Below are positions 62,100 to 64,000 of a stretch of 64,000 nt of DNA, one piece after another. The notes beneath the pieces were generated by a model, which was given only the letters and a program-made list of their open reading frames with translations, was not told the origin of the DNA and searched no databases. Made by a program: the position numbers and the translations under genes. Each line of letters begins with the position of its first letter. The stretch's first letter is position 1. Source of the DNA: Actinomadura sp. NAK00032 (GTDB taxonomy: Bacteria > Actinomycetota > Actinomycetes > Streptosporangiales > Streptosporangiaceae); assembly GCF_013364275.1 (NCBI RefSeq), contig NZ_CP054932.1, positions 6,882,001 to 6,946,000 on the forward strand, written 5' to 3'.

Positions 62100-64000
62100 A
62101 TGCGCTCTGCTGACATCCGCGCGACCTTTCTCGACTTCTTCCAGGAACGCGACCACCGCGTCGTGCCGTCGAGCCCGCTCGTCCCGTCCGATCCGACGCT
62201 GCTGCTGACGAACGCGGGCATGAACCAGTTCAAGCCGTACTTCCTCGGCGAGACCGCGCCGGAGCATCCCCGCGCGGTGTCCGTGCAGAAGTGCGCGCGC
62301 ACGTCCGACATCGAGAACGTGGGCCGCACCACGCGGCACGCGACGTTCTTCGAAATGCTCGGCAACTTCTCCTTCGGCGACTACTTCAAAGAAGACGCGA
62401 TCGCCTGGGCGTGGGAACTCTTCACACGCCACTACGACCTCGACCCGGAACGCCTGTGGGTCACCGTGTACCGGGACGACGACGAAGCACACCGCCTCTG
62501 GCGGCGCATCGGCGTCCCCTCCGGCCGCATCCAGCGACTGGGCATGGAGGACAACTACTGGTCGATGGGCATACCCGGCCCGTGCGGACCGTCCGCTGAA
62601 CTCCACTACGACCGGGCCCGTCCTTCGGCCGCGAAGGCGGCCCGGCGGTGGACGGCGAGCGCTACCAGGAACTCTGGAACCTGGTCTTCATGCAGAACCT
62701 CCGCGGCGAAGGATCGGGTAAGGACGATTACCCGATCCTGGGCGAACTCCCGGCGCGGAACATCGACACCGGCCTCGGCCTCGACCGCCTCGCCGCGATA
62801 TTGCAGGACGTCGACACCGTCTGCGAAACCGACCTCCTTTCGCCGACCCTCCGCCTCGTCCAGGAAATGTCGGGACGCACCTACCCCGGCCGCGACGGAA
62901 GCGACGACTCGACCTCCTTCCGCGTCGTCACCGAGCACTCCCGCTCGATCGCGTTCCTCATCGCGGACGGCGTCCTGCCCGCCCGCGACGGCCGCGGCTA
63001 CGTCCTGCGCCGCCTGATGCGCCGCGCGATCAGGCACGCCCGCCGCCTCGGCATCGACCTCGCGCTCCCGGACCTGACGTCCAGCGTCGTCGGCAACTAC
63101 CAGGAGCTGGCACCGCAGTCGGACCTCATCCGCCAGGTGGTCACCTCCGAAGAGGAGGCGTTCGACCGCACGCTCCGCCAGGGCGGCCGCCTCCTCGACA
63201 CGGCGATCACCCGCGCGACGTCCACCATCTCCGGCCGCACGGCGTTCGAACTGCACGACACCTACGGCTTCCCGATCGACCTGACCATCGACGCGGCGCG
63301 CTCCGCGGGCCTCACCGTCGACGAGGACGAGTTCGCCGAGCTCCTCGACCGGCAGCGCCGCCAGGCGCACCAGGCCGGCCGGGACCGCAAGGGCGACGCG
63401 GTCGCCCGCCAGGACCTCTACCGCCGCGTCACCGCACGCCACGGCCTCACGGACTTCGTAGGCCACCACACCGAAACAGCGGAAACACGCATCGCCACGC
63501 TCCTCGGCCCCACCGGCGAACTCCCGATCGCTCACGAGGGCGCCGAACTCGACGTGATCCTGACTCGCAGCCCGTTCTACGCGGAATCAGGCGGCCAGGT
63601 CGGCGACACCGGAACGATCCGCACCCCGGACGCGACCCTCCACGTCCTCGATACCCGACTCGGCCTCGACGGCCTCCACGTCCACACCGTCCGCATCGTG
63701 AACGGCGAGCTACGCCCCGGCGACGAGGCCGAGGCGTCCATCGACGGCGACCGCCGCGCGGCCACCGCGCGCTCCCACAGCGCGACCCACGTGCTGCACG
63801 CGATGCTGCGCCGCCTCCTCGGCGACCACGCGACCCAGCGCGGCTCCCGCGTGGAACCCGGCCGCCTGCGCTTCGACTTCGCGCACTTCTCCCCCGTCGA
63901 CCCCGTCCCCGTCCAGACCCTCGTCAACGACTACCTCCTGGACGACCCGGAAGTACACGTCTGGGAAACAAGCCGCTCCGCCGCAGAGAAGGCAGGAGCA
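62100..64000 (+). pseudogene. Alanyl-tRNA synthetase-like gene with an apparent one-base frameshift (cut by window end)
   Basis: About 633 codons of a class II AlaRS are visible. The aminoacylation domain has motif 1/2 regions DPTLLLTNAGMNQFKPYFLGE, SVQKCARTSDIENVGRTTRHATFFEMLGNFSFGDYF and MEDNYWSMGIPGPCGPSAELHYD. At 62613-62615 the frame breaks. The text reads GAC-CG-GGC-CCG where GAC-CGN-GGC-CCG is expected, and the remainder (GPSFGREGGPAVDGERYQELWNLVFMQ ... GYVLRRLMRRAIRHARRLG) continues open in the +2-shifted frame to the window end. It includes the editing-site SHSATHVLHAML (HxxxH). Its neighbours are not those of the housekeeping alaS, so this may be an extra copy. It could be a real lesion or a sequencing error. 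Confidence 0.85.

Noticed and set aside
62100..63017. A 305-residue protein ending in frame 1 as a complete gene
   Set aside because: Only the first 172 or so residues are AlaRS-like; the rest is out-of-frame sequence after the apparent frameshift.

Overview
The window is very GC-rich actinobacterial chromosome. Many starts are GTG, hairpins separate most transcription units, and the gene order follows a core block conserved across Actinobacteria. Read from right to left it runs tig-clpP1-clpP2-clpX-valS-folC-DUF4233-ndk-mreB-mreC-mreD-PBP2-rodA-TIGR03960-TIGR03936-rne-rplU-rpmA-obg-proB-proA-nadD-rsfS-gpgP. Apart from the mre/rodA block this matches the Rv2462c-to-Rv2419c stretch of Mycobacterium tuberculosis. 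The mreBCD block, long secreted or proline-rich proteins, a chitinase and an AfsR-type regulator point to a filamentous, spore-forming actinomycete. Thermomonosporaceae or Streptosporangiales is my best guess from general character, not a proven assignment.

Left part (1-7.5 kb): the tail of an ABC-2 permease; a large SARP/NB-ARC/TPR regulator; a possible stress island (small Rho-N-like protein, VOC protein, DUF1360 protein, baeRF-type Rv2629 homologue) whose two transcription units each carry a sigma-B-like promoter almost on top of the start codon; and two identical tRNA-Ala(GGC) genes bracketing two small genes.

Core block (7.5-48.8 kb): NAD synthesis and ribosome silencing (nadD, rsfS, a GpgP-like phosphatase); proline synthesis (proBA); ribosome and RNA genes (obg, rpmA, rplU, rne); two partner radical-SAM-related proteins of unknown function; the cell-wall elongation operon; ndk; folC; valS; and the Clp protease with trigger factor. 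Lineage-specific insertions break the block: a CoA ligase, an IS605-type tnpB that lost its RuvC-I segment, an M48 protease, a Tat-exported phosphoesterase, an MFS transporter, a divergent FolC paralogue, two low-complexity membrane proteins and a two-component system.

Right part (49-64 kb): accessory genes, largely regulator-target pairs with visible operators: a DMT transporter, Tex, a second two-component system, MarR/cupin, a secreted chitinase behind a perfect palindrome, SDR/TetR/HAD, YceI/HxlR, a zinc-ribbon protein, and an alanyl-tRNA synthetase gene outside the usual alaS neighbourhood with an apparent one-base frameshift, cut by the window end.

No CRISPR array, prophage or biosynthetic cluster is visible. 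The best leads are the RuvC-I-less TnpB, the paired sigma-B-like near-leaderless promoters, the palindrome before the chitinase, the FolC paralogue lacking conserved residues, the frameshifted alaS-like gene and the structured rplU leader.
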